Positions 11,904 to 24,003 of a stretch of DNA of 64,000 nt are shown here, piece after piece (the stretch's first letter is position 1; each line of letters opens with the position of its first letter). The DNA is from Anisakis pegreffii (lineage: Eukaryota > Nematoda > Chromadorea > Rhabditida > Anisakidae), in the NCBI GenBank assembly GCA_035041965.1, contig JAPYMA010003031.1, positions 48,017 through 112,016 on the forward strand, given 5' to 3'. Position numbers and translations under genes: made by a program. A model generated the notes under the pieces. That model was not told the origin of the DNA. It saw only the letters and a list, made by a program, of their open reading frames with translations, and did no database searches.

Positions 11904-13015
11904 TCAAAAACTCGTTCGGTTACCACCAGCTTCATCATCTCTACCTTGCAAGTTATCAATTTGGCCGTACAAACATCTTAATAAGTTGTATTCGAATAAA
12001 CTCGTTCCCATCTGTTGTCCTCTCAGGATCTCATCGCATCTCTGAATCAGCATTGGACAATTATCGCCGAGGACATTCGAAGCACGACAGTGTCTGCCAG
12101 CTTGCGCTGAAAACAAATCATTTTCATCACTTTGGTTTTAGATTAACAGTTTCTGATATATAAGAGACTGTCTGGTAATAGTCTTCGAACAGTGTTCAGG
12201 TTGAGTAATTCTATTGAATGGTGTTACCAAACGGAAAAAAATAGACTAGAAACTGAGCATCAAAAAGCTGAGTGCAGTTACCTCTCAAGCAAGCATTCGA
12301 TTGAATTGGGCATCTCCCCTGTGCACGTACCAGACCTAAAATATCAGATGCAGTTATTTAGTCGAAATATTCAAAATTTCAATGGATCAAATAAGTGATG
12401 TTTAAAAATGTGAGCATTTCTCGTAACAAACACACTGGACTCATCATCACTCAGCGATATTATCATGCAATACGCTCTATCAATCTAATGAACTAGCAGA
12501 TGTGACAAGTTAATCATGTGATGGTTATCAAGCAATTCTTCTACCCGCATTCATCACGATGCATGCAAGCATCGTCAAGATAACGAACTTCGAGTCTATG
12601 GTCGTTTGATTACCTGAATGCAAAATGCAACTGACTTGTTAGCATTTCTTTCTCAAAAATATGCCATAACTCATTCACAAATTATTCCATTCCTATGCCA
12701 ACAATTAAACATGCAAAAGTGTTCATCGCATACGAACACAAAACGTGGAATATCATGAAAATTTTTCTGGTCCAGCTACTCAGCCCCATTGAACTTTATC
12801 AATATTTATTCTCCCGTTCTGTCACCACTTCTAAAACCTGGACTGATGCGACACTACCGAGATTTACTGGCATAAGATTGGATACAGGTAAACCATAGAA
12901 CTGTTCCGAACTCAACGTTATCAGAACAAAGTGAGGAACTTACAGTTCAGGAGGAGTGAACGTTTCAATAATGTGATGAATTGATGAATTCGATTTGATT
13001 CAAAATTCGAGCATT
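11904..13015 (-). CDS. small cysteine-containing protein (upstream paralogue of the tandem pair), 5' end not found
   Basis: Minus-strand exons 13015-12944, 12335-12282 and 12106-11904 (stop at the end) join in phase (1-1-1). They encode, in order, CSNFESNRIHQFITLLKRS, RCPIQSNACLR, DNCPMLIQRCDEILRG and FEYNLLRCLYGQID. The gene at 9.3-10.1 kb has the matching blocks DCRRQTNACLQ, ADCLAFIQNCVVQLRG and EVLFLRCVYGDLD. This supports both models, because chance frames would not match block by block. Here an intron splits a region that is one exon in the paralogue. The donor after 12944 (GTAAGT) and acceptor before 12106 (TTTTCAG) are strong. A signal-peptide exon is expected upstream of 13.0 kb but I could not fix it. 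Family unknown. Confidence 0.5.
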
Positions 13016-15213
13016 CTTTTATACGGAAAGATATGTTCTAGTGTCATCGTTACTGATAGGGATGCAGCTTGCTGATACAATATCACTAGATGTACAGTCA
13101 TTGTGCATGCTACTTCAACGAACAGTATGAATTTGAATACTGTTTCGCTGCAATGGCTGCTGTCTGGACATCTACGAGGTTTATGCTTGTGCACTATATT
13201 CTGTTGACAAGTTTTGTGTTGCTGATGTTATTCAGATCTGTCGAAGTAATACTCTGCGCTTCAGAATATGGTGATACTATATTCAGATATCATCGATTTT
13301 TTCAATGCACAATACTCAGAAAATTCTGATTATGCTGAATGACGCCGTCAATTTTACTAACTGTTGTCGAAATTTTCCGCTAGCCATCAAATTTGGCTTG
13401 GCGTCTCTAAAACTTCACTTGATATCAATTTCATCAAATACAACGTTAACTTGGATCACATGCAAACGTTTCATATACAATACAGTCAATCACGATTTTT
13501 CAAGTAAGGTTGGAAAAGATGTGCAAGCAGTATCGATCTGAGTTTTGACTCGATAGGCATTCATGAAAGGGGTCACCGAAAATTTGAGGATGATTTTTTT
13601 GTAAGTGATGTGATCATATATCACCGAGATATCACCATACAGGGCATGTTACCATCCATTTGTTATCCACTTGAAAATGTGCACGAAACAGTTCCACGCG
13701 CAGAAGAAACTCCTCAACCGGTGCCGATGAAGCCATGCAAGTTTATAAGACATAGCTCTTGTATAGTCGCACTAATCTGCGAAACATTGTTTTCTGTCAT
13801 CATATTACCGGGATAATATGATATTTATATGCACTTGAATATGCTCAATAATTTCTCTCTGAACGAAATTTCGTTGGAATTGATTCGTTTGATCTCAGCG
13901 TTGATAAAACAGATTGTTTTTACTTTATTCTTACTCCAGAAAGCATTCTCATTCGAATAGATTCAAACCGAACACATTTTCGTATGGAAAACATGTGACT
14001 GCAAATATGTGAAATTCATGAGATGTCTGCACTCACGTGTTCAGCACATGTAAATTTGTGCGGTGAGAACCTGTTCGAAAGGAATACTATGAATGCGTTA
14101 GGGGAGAACCGATTCGAAAGAGTGGTAATATAGCAGAAATGATCGTTAGCAGTCTTCCAAACTTGAAAATAAATATCATTCCATATTGAATCCACACAAT
14201 CAAATCAACCTACGACGACGGATAAATAGGCAAAGACGAAATCTAGGCAGAAAACTCATAAACAACTAATTGGAAAATAGTGCAATTGCATATGATAAAT
14301 CAGGTGTTAATCATTAAGAGCAATAATAATGTACTTGGTCGTGATGATGACGTTCTGCGGCCATTTGTGATAGAAATCAACAAACGGCACGTAATCGTCG
14401 CGAAAGAATCAATCCGGAAATTGCACACTGCGAAGAGTCAAAATAAAATTTCATCGCATTTCGATTTAATGTTGAATTAGATTGGTTCTGAATGTGTCTT
14501 GTTCTCAGAATGATGGATTTTTGACATACGAATGTTGACATTCGCGATCATTCATTCGCAACAATTCACAGAACGAACGTTTCTTTCGAACTCGTATTCA
14601 TTCGTCTGAAATGATTAAAAGGATTTTAGTGCCGAAAACTACGACTCACTGCTGTAATCAAAATGTTGCATTCAGCGTATTCACTGGATACGGTGATGTG
14701 GAAGTGTGAATATATCGCCGCACTTATACACAGCTTGAATTTCATACGTTGAACAACATGTCACGCACACAACAAAAACGAACGCATATTGGTTGAAAGT
14801 TGTGATTCGATGAATTGTCAACGGCAGCTGCTCTCAACTGAATGGATCACGAAAGTGCATGAGACTATGATCTTGTGACGTTGCGATCAGCTCTAAGATC
14901 GCTTTAAAACATCATCTGAATTAAGATTTTGATCCGAATTTGGGAAAAAAACTGAGGATGACGCAGTATTTTCAGGCGTTAGTTTTCAAAATCATTTAAC
15001 TGTGATCCAGTTTAGAGTGGGTCAACTAAATGAATAAAATTTGGCTGTGATATCAATGATGTCATTTCAGCTTTTTGTCTCCGAACGTTTGACATTCACA
15101 GCGGATTTAAGCAAACTCAGTTAACATTCGTATGCAGAAAGCGATCAGTTTGGTATGCAAGCATTTTGTGAAGACTAACTTTTGCGCAATCAGCGATTCA
15201 TTCGGATTCTATT
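13016..15213. other. no supported gene
   Basis: AT-rich sequence with short open frames on both strands (for example 13000-13194 minus and 13090-13329 plus). One or two of these could be the missing 5' exons of the cysteine-protein gene at 11.9-13.0 kb, but the phases do not decide it. Nothing else is recognised. Confidence 0.4.
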
Positions 15214-15221
15214 CTCTAAAT

Positions 15222-15389
15222 CAGTGGTTCCCAACCTTTGTTGCTCCGTCGACTCGCTGGAAAATTTTAAGATGATCTCGTACTCCCTACCTTACCTCGT
15301 ACACCCTGCCGCACCCTCACTCACCCCCTCTCACCCCACCCTCTCTCGGACTCCCACGGGCTCCATGGACCCCAGGTTAAGAAACCCTG
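15222..15389. mobile_element. hAT-type MITE, 168 bp, with 8-bp target-site duplication
   Basis: The element starts CAGTGGTTCCCAACCT and ends AGGTTAAGAAACCCTG, which are imperfect terminal inverted repeats of the hAT type. It is flanked by a perfect 8-bp direct repeat, CTCTAAAT, at 15214-15221 and 15390-15397, the size expected for hAT transposition. The interior is C-rich (cccctctcaccccacc) and the reading frame through it is spurious. It is non-autonomous: no transposase is present. Confidence 0.8.
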
Positions 15390-15397
15390 CTCTAAAT

Positions 15398-18300
15398 TGT
15401 AACTTTTGGCAACTATAGAATAGTTTCAACTGCTTTCACGTGATCCTTTCCCATCAATATTTTCCTCCAGTTACAATCGGCAATTATTGTCAATCACTTT
15501 CGAGCACAACTTATCAAGTGCAACATTTTAAACCATAATATCAATTTGTGATGAATTGAGTCGCTAATTGTTCTGCCGTTTTATTGCGTTTGACGAATAC
15601 AAACGTCTGATCTTTGTTCCACCTGTGTTATGCAATGCAATAATCACATTATGTGAAACACTTCATGAATGCTGAATGTTAATGACACCATTTTAGATGA
15701 TTTCCCCTCAGTTAAAGCGAAATTCTACTGGATTCTCACTTCTCAAACATCAGCATACTGTCAGCTCCAGATCATTAATTGAATCTTGTGAGAACGTTTC
15801 GATATTCAATATGAACCGTTCATTTCCCAGTCCCCATTCAATCAGAGTGATTAATGATGACGATAACAATTAATAGCAACAATCACTCATTGATTCAACA
15901 TTAACATCGTTCGACAATCCAATATCAGAATATGGGTCATGAAGTGTTAATTGAGTCATTCTGAATTAACCCAATCAAATTCTCAGTATTATGAATCTGA
16001 TTGTGAGATGTCAGTTCGATGTTCGAGTCGTGCGGCATCCTTCATCGTTCACTCTCCGTTTTGTCTGGTATCTGTTTTCCGCCACGCACTGAAATGTCTC
16101 CGGTTTCTCCGCATCTGACAGTCATCAGCCAATATTTAGATGCAACCATTCAATAACGGATGCAAACTGAAAAACAAAGTTTAATTTGTTACCTGAATAC
16201 TTTAGTTGGTAGAAGGTGACGGTTAGAATTTCCCGGGCCTTCTAGATCAGACAAAAAACAACCCTTCCAAGGACATTATTGATCGAACTGCTCTTTTTTT
16301 TCGATTCAGAAACACTCACGCTTAGTGAAATGCAGCATTCATGCCTTGTGCGAAAATAAATTCTTAGACTACATCCTGTTCTGTTTGCACTGTGCATAAA
16401 TTCACAGAACGCTTGCCCTACATCGATTTGCTGACGATCACTTCTCCAAAATGGTCATTTTTGATACTCCACGACTTATCAATAGTGCTCAGTAATCCAA
16501 GTTTTGTGCAGTTTCTTCTAATGCACATTTTGGTTGTTTCACACACATATCAGTCCAATTGACCGTTGATTTTATGCTTTCCAGTGCACGACTTCTCAGT
16601 GGTTTGGGACATTCAGATGCAATGAAGTCAACTTGAGCTTAGATGTTTGAATGCTTTACTTTTCAAAAATCCTTGATATCAGTCGGCTACAAATTGACTT
16701 GTTTGTGCTGTTTTTCCATCCGTCTTTCCTCTCCGCTTCCATCTTAACTTACTCTGTTGAGCTGCCCGATCAACATCATGATCCTTTTAATATCAAATTA
16801 GTGCCCCCTCTACCCTCAATGCAAAGATTATCAGAGGTTACGCCATCGCAGTTAATCGGTGACACTCACAAACGGTTTAACTGTTGGCAGCTTTGACTGT
16901 CGCGGTTAGCAGTTTGACTGATAACACCTTTTCTCGACTGAATGATTTCGATACCTATTCTTGCTAATTGATATGGAATGATTCTTTTCAGCAAGGGATG
17001 AAAGTTTAGGACGAATTTCACGGAGGTAATAGTGCTATTGAGCGTACCCTTTAAAAGATGGTACCCTTTTAGGTAAGCGATCCTCCCACGATCACATCTT
17101 TAAACTCTTTATGATCGCTACTTATGATTACAAGATTAGAATGGCAAACTCATTGAACGATCGCATAACTCTTATACAAATCATAAATTTATTAATTACG
17201 CCGATACTATCACGCACCAACTGTTTGCAGTTCCTTCCTCTCGGTGTTCATCGTTTTCAGCAAAATCGGCTTCTTAAATTGTCCTTGCTGCTAGAGCCCT
17301 GTCGCAAATCCAGGACGCGTGCAACTCACTGTTTTCGTGAGATCATTTTTAATGAGTTCGAAGTTGAAAATGATTGGATTAATGAGAAACAAGCAATGAT
17401 AATGTGCTGTTAATGAAGTGGTAAGGTTGGATGATGAAACACGATAGCGATATGTACCAGTTGAGAACTCGTTATGGGCGGGTATCTTGCTAAAGTATCA
17501 ATCTGCGTATCTATTTCATATTCAATCTGCCGTCATGATCATTTATCAACTCACAACAATTCCCGTATTAAATAATTATCCACTCAAATATTAACGTCAA
17601 TATTTCCCTATCACAACGTCATTATCATCCATCTAATTAACCTGTCCGATAGTGCTTATGTTGTTGACTTCATAAATCTGTAACGTGTCTCCTCCATGTA
17701 AGGCTCTGCTCTGTTCTTCGGAAGTATTCAAAACAGCGATTTTGAGGTTGTTCTTTAGAAGGTTTTAATTTTAGCGCTCAGTAGCAAACGCTTGCAGTTA
17801 TGAGTAGTTGGCGTTTTAGAAAGATATCTTCTTGATGAGTTCTTCTGCAGAAATACCTGTCCGATGCTGGCATTTGAAAAGATCAAACATTTCTTAGTGA
17901 TTCCTTCAATTCGAACATCACTTCGTTTACTTACTTATCTCTGTCGTCATGCCCATTCATTCTTTAGATGCCAGCTTCATAAACTTGCGCAAAGGTCGAT
18001 TTATTGTTTCGGTCTCAGAAACAAGTCACAATTCTCAACAAAAATTTTATCTATCCTATAGAAATTATGAGAAATTGATGTCGTCGAAGCAAACACTTTA
18101 AACGGAGCGATCACTCAAAATAATTTTTTCACAGAACCTTCATAAAGGGTAATGGAACTGAGAAGGTAGATGAAAATTAAAACTTTCAAAATTCAACATA
18201 TGCCCTTCATGGCGCCTCAGCTGAACAAACAGTGTATATGACGGTTAGAAAGTCCACTGTTTTCCGACAAGGTTTTGAATTATGGCAGCAATCTACGCTG

Positions 18301-18856
18301 CCAAAATTCACTTCTCTTCTGTCAGTAAAATACTTCTATTGACGAATCAAGAGAAAATCAACAAATTCAACGAATGATCAAGAGATTCACTACAAGCTTT
18401 CATCAGTTACACAGAACGAATCAATTCCTCACGATCAAATAAGTATTTTGAAAACATTATTGGAGAAATGCTGAAGGCATTCGAAAGTCAACAATACTAT
18501 GATAACCCTTTTAATCCTTCCAAATTCTCCGGTCCTCTCTGAGAATCCTTCCTACCAAAAGTCAAAATTCGGCACTGAATACATATCACCACTCTGTTCG
18601 ATAGTTGAACATAACGTATCATCGAAATGCGATGAGACAATATTATACGTCACACACTTCCTAACGAATTACCATCCAAGTGTAATACTACTTGCAGTGA
18701 TGAAACATACCTATGATGTGATTAAGATTATCAACCACTTGATGCAACCTGCAAAGCGAATGAATATTGTTCTTGTTTCTTTTGCGCTTTTGTGATGATC
18801 ATTGTGACAGACTTTGATAAACGATTAATAATTGAGAGTTGTTGATTAATAGCACG
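15398..18856. other. no supported gene
   Basis: About 3.4 kb of AT-rich DNA. Open frames at 16651-16896, 17111-17413, 17864-18061 and 18499-18795 (all plus) have no family features and no convincing splice context. A small repeat GTACCCTTT(T/A)A occurs twice at about 17044-17072. Nothing else is recognised. Confidence 0.45.
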
Positions 18857-19038
18857 TTAATTAATATTGATGGGTTTCGTTTGCTGCTGGGGGTGGTATT
18901 TGGACGCTTCACATCTTGTGTGAAAACGATCTTCGTTTTGTGTTGCCCACCGGTGGGGTCCTTGAAATTCCGCTCGTAAATCATAGTCGCTGTGCTGAGT
19001 CATGTGCATTTTTTCTTCAAAATTTGTTGAACGGAGCA
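18857..19038 (-). CDS. possible last exon of an unrecognised minus-strand gene
   Basis: A consensus acceptor (GAATTTTCAG) at 19048-19039 is followed by an open frame of 60 codons ending in TAA. It encodes a polar sequence including HSDYDLRAEFQGPHRWATQ and a Q-rich end. An upstream minus-strand piece, about 19126-19091 with acceptor ATCTTCAG, would join in phase 1. Upstream exons would have to overlap the 5' part of the SLC17-type gene on the other strand. No family is recognised; it could be chance. Confidence 0.3.
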
Positions 19039-19153
19039 CTGAAAATTCAGTCAATTAATGCTTCCTAGGTGATCACTGAACATGAGTGTCCATCGGTAAC
19101 GTTTCCTTGTGCTGAAGATGTTGAATGTTTGCGTTAGATGAATGCCATTTTTC

Positions 19154-19155
19154 AG
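19154..19155 (+). promoter_or_regulatory. candidate spliced-leader acceptor for the SLC17-type gene
   Basis: CATTTTTCAG ends at 19155, 20 nt before the ATG at 19176. No in-frame upstream exon is needed. This position and consensus are what nematode spliced-leader trans-splicing uses. Confidence 0.4.
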
Positions 19156-19175
19156 ATTAGAAGATATCTTTTGGA

Positions 19176-22100
19176 ATGCCAACTGCACGAGGCTTGAATT
19201 TGCAATCTGCGAACGAAATCGTCTCGCAGCACCAACCGCAATCCGAACAACAACCACGCAAAGTACTGAAATGCAATGAGCTGTTCGGCACGAGAGCACG
19301 TTTCCTCATAATGTTCCTCCTGTTGCTTTGTCTTGCTGCAGTATGGTGCAATATTCTCGCATTTAATATCGCCATTATTTGTATGCATCCTCACAGGTTC
19401 CATTTTTTTCAATGAATAATTTATTTAATTATAAGAGACAAGCACTTTAAGATGAAGGATTCTCGAGACTTGAGAATTCTGTTACCTTCAACAAGTCGTA
19501 CCTGCATTTGTCCGATTAGATGTATAGAGTTGGTCAATGCACTCAATGATGATTGCGGACGAGTGTTAAGGAAAACATGATTGCGTTTCAGAAGAGGACT
19601 CTACGTTCTTAATTTTCTTGACGTGCACTCAATCATCTATCTTACTCGCGTTATCGAGAACGCAATCAACAGAAATTGAAGTATTTATTCGAATAATAAG
19701 ATATCTTCTGAAATGCCAATAAAATAAGATGCATGTGGCCGGTATCACTGCTGGAATAGTAACATGTTTTATCACTCTTCAAAGTTTCAAACAAAAAATC
19801 CTTTTAGAACTCGTAACGGTACGATCTCATCGTTGGAACTGGAACTTGCTCAACGTTCTCAACAAGAGCATGATCCGGATGATCCGCATGTGATTGGGTT
19901 TTTTGGGAAGCAAATAATTTGGTATACACCATCGGATAAAAGTTTACTGATTGCCGCAGTAGCCGTTGGCGCTCTCGTAAGTATCACATCTTTGACAGGC
20001 ATTTCTTATTCGGAACTTCGTTCTGAAATGATGAACACTCATCGAATTTCTTGACCGTCAAAATGAAACGCTAATTTATGAACACATCTAATTTCTATCG
20101 AATACAATCCCTACGGCAACAGTACCGTTATATTGCGAAAAATATGACGGAAACATGGATATATTCATGCAGTTTACAAAACTGTATGAGGACATTTTGC
20201 AGAAAAATCAGAAACAAATATTGGGGAGTATTCTCAAGTTGAGTTCCGTTCAAAACAGCCGTATATTCTTTTGTGATATCACAAAAAATGTTGACAAACC
20301 AAGCAGCACATTTCAGGCAGCCAATGTGCCCGTTGTATGGCTTACGAATCGTTACGGTATTCGAATGACATTCGGTTTATTGGGATTGTTATCCTCTGCA
20401 GTCACCTTACTAATACCAGTGGCTGCAAGACTTGGCTTGCACTATTTTCTTGTTATTAGGGCAATTCAAGGAGTGGCTTTCGCGGCTAATTTCTCTGTTA
20501 TTGGCAGTTTCAGCAGTCGTTGGACATACTACAAACAAGTGAGTTCGTTATTGAAAGCGGCGATCATTAGCACGGAATTGCGTGAGTGATTGTAGTAGCT
20601 AACAAAGTACTCGCATATCTAATTTGCTCACCAGCTTTTTGTTGATGTCATTGCCACACGTAGAATTTCATCATGGAATGATCAGAAACGCATTCGGAAC
20701 ATAGCTGTCGTGGATGCCTTAAATCTGAGGTGCGACCAGCAGCTTATCACTCTAACGATAAGTGTAACATCGATCACTTGATCAGTGTAGCGATCAGTTG
20801 CTGATTCCGTTTCTGAACGTTCCTTTTGCTAGCAGAGCTCGTAGGCTGCAAAACTTCATTGCAGCCCATCTCCAGAGTACCGTAGAGAATTGAAAAGATA
20901 ATCTTGAAGTCACTGAAGCAAAAATCTGTCGGAAAAATCGTTCACAGGCAAATTCGAAACACCAAAAAGTAGGTTTTCAGAATGGGATGATTGTGTCCGC
21001 GCTGGTTGCACACTTCCAACTCGCACCAGCAATCACAATGCCTATCGGTGGAATGCTGTGTACCAATTTCGGTTGGCCATCCGTCTACTACTGGCATGGA
21101 ATAGCATCATTCGTGTTGTTTTCGATCTTCATTGTAGCATATCGCAACTCACCGAATAAACATCCCATCGTTAGCGATGTTGAACTCAGCAAAATATCAC
21201 TGGGCAAAGATTTCGTGACGTATGCTATCCAATACTTTCTTCGTATATTTGAAACACCTGGCTCGTTGCTTTCTGACTACTTCCACCGCGGATTTGTTTC
21301 TACTCAACTGAGAAACAGACCAATCAAGTGATCAAACAAAGTCACGAAAAACAATTCTCGAAATTCATAGGCATGATTGCCCAAAAATTTCAAGCATGCT
21401 CCACCATCCATATGTCCAGGTCAAACGATGGCAATGTATAATTCCTTTGAGTATTTCAGTAAATCAGAACAACGTCAAGTACCGTACGGTAAAATTTTGA
21501 CGACGTTCGCAGTGTGGGCGATTTGGATAGCGGCATTCGGCAATTTTACGTGTGTCAATTTGATGTTCCTTTTCTCGCCGACGTTCCTCCACGCTGTGCT
21601 CGGATTCCATGTTCACCACACTGGTTTAACGGCCGCATTTGCACCGTTACTTCAATTTGCGATAAAAATCAGTTGTGGTATTGCGAGCGATAAGATCAGA
21701 AATGTTGATGAATCTGTTAAGCTGAAGGTTGGTTTCAGTGAGTTTTTTTTTTTTAATGTGAAGATGTTCACTTGTGCCCCGGCGAAAATTTCAGACAATA
21801 TATCATCTAAATCGTTGATATTTCAGTTGTCCCGATCTTCTAAGCTTTCATGTAAGGAATTCTCCGATTCCGTCACTTATTGTCCTTCTACTGATATTCA
21901 ATTAAATTCGAATATTTCAGGCATTCAATTCATTGGCTTTCTTCGGTAGCGCAACGTGTCTGATAGCGCTCACTCTTATGAATTATGAATATAGCAAGAT
22001 CAGTCTGGCGTTTTTGGCTGTTTCAAGTGGCTTCCTGGGATTCACTACCGGAGGCTTCTTCAAGGTATTTACTCGTAAATCATTCGAAGTTTGCGATGTC

Positions 22101-22721
22101 TTTCACTACAACAGTGGAATAGAGCACAAAACGAATTACATTATCAGTTGTTATAAATTTTGATTGTTGCAGTCGGCCCCATTGATCGCTCGGCACTACG
22201 CTTCATTTGTGACCGGGAATGTGACGTTAAGTGCGACAATTACGATGTTACTTGTACCGTTCGGTGTTAGTTTGTTGGCGCCTGACAATACTGCTGACCA
22301 ATGGAAAAGGGTCAGTTCTGTTCGTTTGTATCGATCCCACATTGTATCATACAATTACGTTTTGGATCATAAACCGTAGACTCCATTTTACGCTAGTCTG
22401 AAACTGTTTCATGGATTGAAATTGTGCGAAAAATCTCACTGCTCCAGTTGCAAAAGTGCTGCATAAAATTCTCATACTCATACACTACGAATGCTAATCT
22501 AGTCAAAAATTCAGATATTCTTTGCAATTGCGATTATTCTCGTCATTACGAATATATTCTTCGTCATCTTCGGATCGGCAACAACTTGCTCATGGGCGAT
22601 ATCGCAATCAGCGATGCAGTCAAAAGCAAATTCAACGCGATATTCCGTTAACACAAAGATTAATAATCCGAATCCTAAGCCAGCTGCTGGCAACAACACT
22701 AAGCACACTCCGAATCAATGA
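19176..22721 (+). CDS. SLC17-type major facilitator transporter, 535 aa, eight exons
   Basis: Exons 19176-19396, 19808-19976, 20317-20538, 20981-21219, 21460-21727, 21921-22064, 22173-22310 and 22515-22721 join in phase to 535 codons plus TGA, the usual MFS length. The protein sits in a membrane and should move an organic anion or phosphate; the substrate cannot be read from sequence. The pattern is that of SLC17 (sialin/VGLUT/NaPi-like) proteins: TM1 LMFLLLLCLAAVWCN-like segment ending FNIAIICM, a loop-2/3 motif NRYGIRM (MFS motif A variant), the conserved TM4 run VIRAIQGVAFAANFSVIG, then GGMLCTNFGWPSVYYWHG, the central loop with VPYGKILTTFAVWAIW, SDKIR in the second-half motif, and IARHYASFVTGNVTLSATI in TM11. 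The N-terminal cytoplasmic tail is about 45 residues, and the C-terminal tail is Asn/Pro-rich. The exon 1 donor (CACAG|GTTCC) is the least certain boundary. Confidence 0.88.
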
Positions 22722-23631
22722 AACTTCTATTGAATTTATTACGTTTCTCATTGACACCACATTCCTCACTGTTATCGTTGTTCACATTTGTTTGCTGATT
22801 GAAACTGATAAGTTTTCATGCGTCAATCATTGATATAGTGAAGTCATCTTGAGAGCACTCATAAGTGTAAGCCACAACGCGGAATGCTGCTGATTGTATG
22901 CGAACAATTTTCGATTATAATTTTTACCAGTGGATGTGTTCGTTGGTTGCTCGGACGGGAAGTTGATAAAGGCGCGAGGATAAAAGTTGCGTGAGAGCAA
23001 AATCATACCCGTAAAATTCCGTTAAAGCTTCATCCGTAGAAATGCGCTAAAGCTATTGACAGGGTGCGATTAGTCATGTCATCACTGATTTAAGAGAACT
23101 GTAGATAGGATTTATGAGATCTGCGGTCAGACATAGAATAGTACTGATTTTATCACGACTGACGTCGTCTTATCTCTACCGTATTGTATTTGATAACATA
23201 CACAGTTGATAAAAACTGCGCAACACGTTTGCAATTGATTTCGTATTCAAGCATTCACTATAGTTGCTATGTGGTGTTCGTTCGTTCATGTCTTCGCGTT
23301 CGCATCTCTAATAATGTTACGGTGAGTTTTTGGACGGTGCTTAGTCTTCGACGGTTCCGTTTAAATCAGTGATAAAAATTGTTTTTCATATGTGAAATTG
23401 TCGGAAATTTATTTGTGATGTGCTTTTATTCTTTCATTTAATGCTCGATGACGAGTCATTCGTTTGCGTTTCATCTGTTTTATTTTCAGTTGTTGTGTTT
23501 GTACATGTGAATAAACGTTTTTGTGTCAATAGCACACACGAATTGTAAACGTTTGCGAAATTAAAATTTATTTTATGAATCCGTAAAATACAACACTTTT
23601 GTGTATCTTTCGTTGTTAGTGCAGTGATGGG
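22722..23631. other. intergenic, SLC17-type gene to nischarin
   Basis: AT-rich, with AATAAA-like words near 23510. No coding frame is supported. Confidence 0.45.
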
Positions 23632-23880
23632 TTATCTTCGGTGAAAATCTACGACTCTGGCATGTTTTCTAAGAGTATGACCTCGGTAACGGTCAATTAT
23701 GTTTCGAACAACCGGAAAAAATTTTCCTTTTGAAATCTGAGAAGCCTTGTGTTCACGGCTCCGGGACCGCGATATAGCCTTCAACGTAGGGTTGAACTCG
23801 TGCACAAATCCAGCGGTTGGCAGCTGCACTCTGTGAAATTCCATTTCAGAAAATAGTTGTTGTGGGTTATTCGCACCGGT
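23632..23880 (-). CDS. possible exon or short gene, minus strand, unrecognised
   Basis: An open frame of more than 80 codons ends in TAA at 23632 and stands out by its higher GC content and even codon use. It encodes a basic sequence with EFNPTLKAISRSRSREHKAS and RNIIDRYRGHTLRKHARVVD. Translation could begin at the ATG around 23832 (MEFHRVQLPTAG), or the stretch could be a last exon whose acceptor lies 5' (the frame is open to about 23930). It is divergent from, and close to, the start of the nischarin gene at 24004. No family is recognised. Confidence 0.35.
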   Translation of the reverse strand, partial: TGANNPQQLFSEMEFHRVQLPTAGFVHEFNPTLKAISRSRSREHKASQISKGKFFPVVRNIIDRYRGHTLRKHARVVDFHRR

Positions 23881-24003
23881 CACATTTGTTTGTGAAGCAG
23901 TGGAATTTCCCGTATCGCTTGGGAGTCGTTATCACTGACGTATGATTGAAATTAATGTCGCGTTGAAAATTTGCAGTTTGCAGAGTTCACGAGGACAAGC
24001 AGT

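Noticed and set aside
15182..15418. Open frame with a Pro/Ser-rich stretch
   Set aside because: It lies almost wholly inside the hAT MITE; the C-rich interior keeps the frame open by composition.
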